The notes under the pieces: generated by a model | Told to the model about the DNA's origin: nothing | The model's input: the letters and a program-made list of their open reading frames with translations, nothing else | Databases searched by the model: none | Translations under genes and position numbers: made by a program | Shown here: piece after piece, positions 32,576 through 32,654 of the stretch | How positions within the stretch are numbered: the first letter of the stretch is position 1 | Layout of the letters: each line of letters begins with the position of its first letter | From: Arthrobacter sp. ISL-5 | GTDB taxonomy: Bacteria > Actinomycetota > Actinomycetes > Actinomycetales > Micrococcaceae | Reading direction: 5' to 3' | Length of the DNA stretch: 32,654 nt | Assembly: GCF_018613835.1 (NCBI RefSeq) | Contig: NZ_JAGGPM010000060.1 | Location: 1-32,654 of the forward strand

Positions 32576-32654
32576 ATGGGGGCCTTGAATAGGGAAGAGC
32601 GTCCCGAGGTTGGCCTCAGGGGGAACATACGCGCGTGGCCTGACTCGATGGCAG
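32576..32654 (+). CDS. Possible start of a divergent gene (runs off the right edge)
   Basis: From ATG 32576 the plus strand is open for the remaining 26 codons (GALNREERPEVGLRGN and on). There is no clear ribosome-binding site. A regulator divergent from a sugar operon would be a usual layout, but the fragment is too short to recognise and may be chance. Confidence 0.15.
   Translation, partial: MGALNREERPEVGLRGNIRAWPDSMA

Noticed and set aside
1..32654. CRISPR arrays, tRNA or rRNA genes, integrase/att sites
   Set aside because: Looked for regular short repeats, tRNA-like cloverleaf ends and rRNA-like text; none were seen, though weak att-like repeats cannot be excluded without computation.

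Overview
The window looks like chromosomal accessory DNA from a GC-rich actinobacterium, most likely Micrococcaceae (Arthrobacter/Paenarthrobacter-like). This is an inference. It rests on GC-rich third codon positions, frequent GTG/TTG starts, ATGA/GTGA overlaps, an accD1-accA1-maoC-citE order known from actinobacteria, and a hydroxyquinol gene set of actinobacterial type. No rRNA, tRNA or CRISPR was seen.

Layout. (1) 1-391: 5' part of a leftward luciferase-like flavin monooxygenase, divergent from a small unknown gene (603-941) that ends in an 18-bp perfect hairpin. (2) 1.1-5.07 kb: a decayed minus-strand frame, an SDR, a zinc-type alcohol dehydrogenase, an MFS transporter, and a broken crotonase remnant coupled to the transporter. 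A 16-bp palindrome, ATGAGCTNNGTCTCAT, lies upstream of both the SDR and the next operon. (3) 5.07-15.64 kb: a long rightward operon encoding a tandem-domain class III CoA-transferase, an HSL-type hydrolase, an acyl-CoA ligase, both subunits of a methylcrotonyl-CoA-type carboxylase, a MaoC hydratase, a CitE-like lyase and a small unknown protein. The last four enzymes match the actinobacterial route 3-methylcrotonyl-CoA -> 3-methylglutaconyl-CoA -> HMG-CoA -> acetyl-CoA + acetoacetate. No acyl-CoA dehydrogenase is present. (4) 16.3-22.5 kb: an AraC regulator, then a two-component flavin monooxygenase and its reductase, maleylacetate reductase, hydroxyquinol 1,2-dioxygenase and an esterase. Together these are a complete resorcinol/hydroxyquinol pathway to 3-oxoadipate. 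(5) 22.5-24.7 kb: a glycogen-debranching-like glycosidase. (6) 24.7-26.85 kb: a junction of mobile-element debris, consisting of a frameshifted IS1182-type transposase tail, a Tn3-family transposase C-terminal half, Tn3-type terminal repeats in an unexpected orientation, and a LacI C-terminal scrap. (7) 27.1-32.65 kb: a leftward sugar operon with a Tat/lipobox binding protein, two MalF/MalG-type permeases, a class II ketose-bisphosphate aldolase and an ADP-dependent phosphofructokinase/glucokinase-family kinase. It has a good sigma70-type promoter and an intercistronic hairpin.

Working model (inference). Regions 2-4 form a catabolic island that imports a compound, releases and activates a beta-methyl unsaturated acid, and separately funnels a phenolic part through hydroxyquinol. 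Region 7 imports a sugar or polyol, phosphorylates it with a kinase family best known from archaea, and splits it with an aldolase. The LacI-type regulator expected beside it survives only as a fragment.
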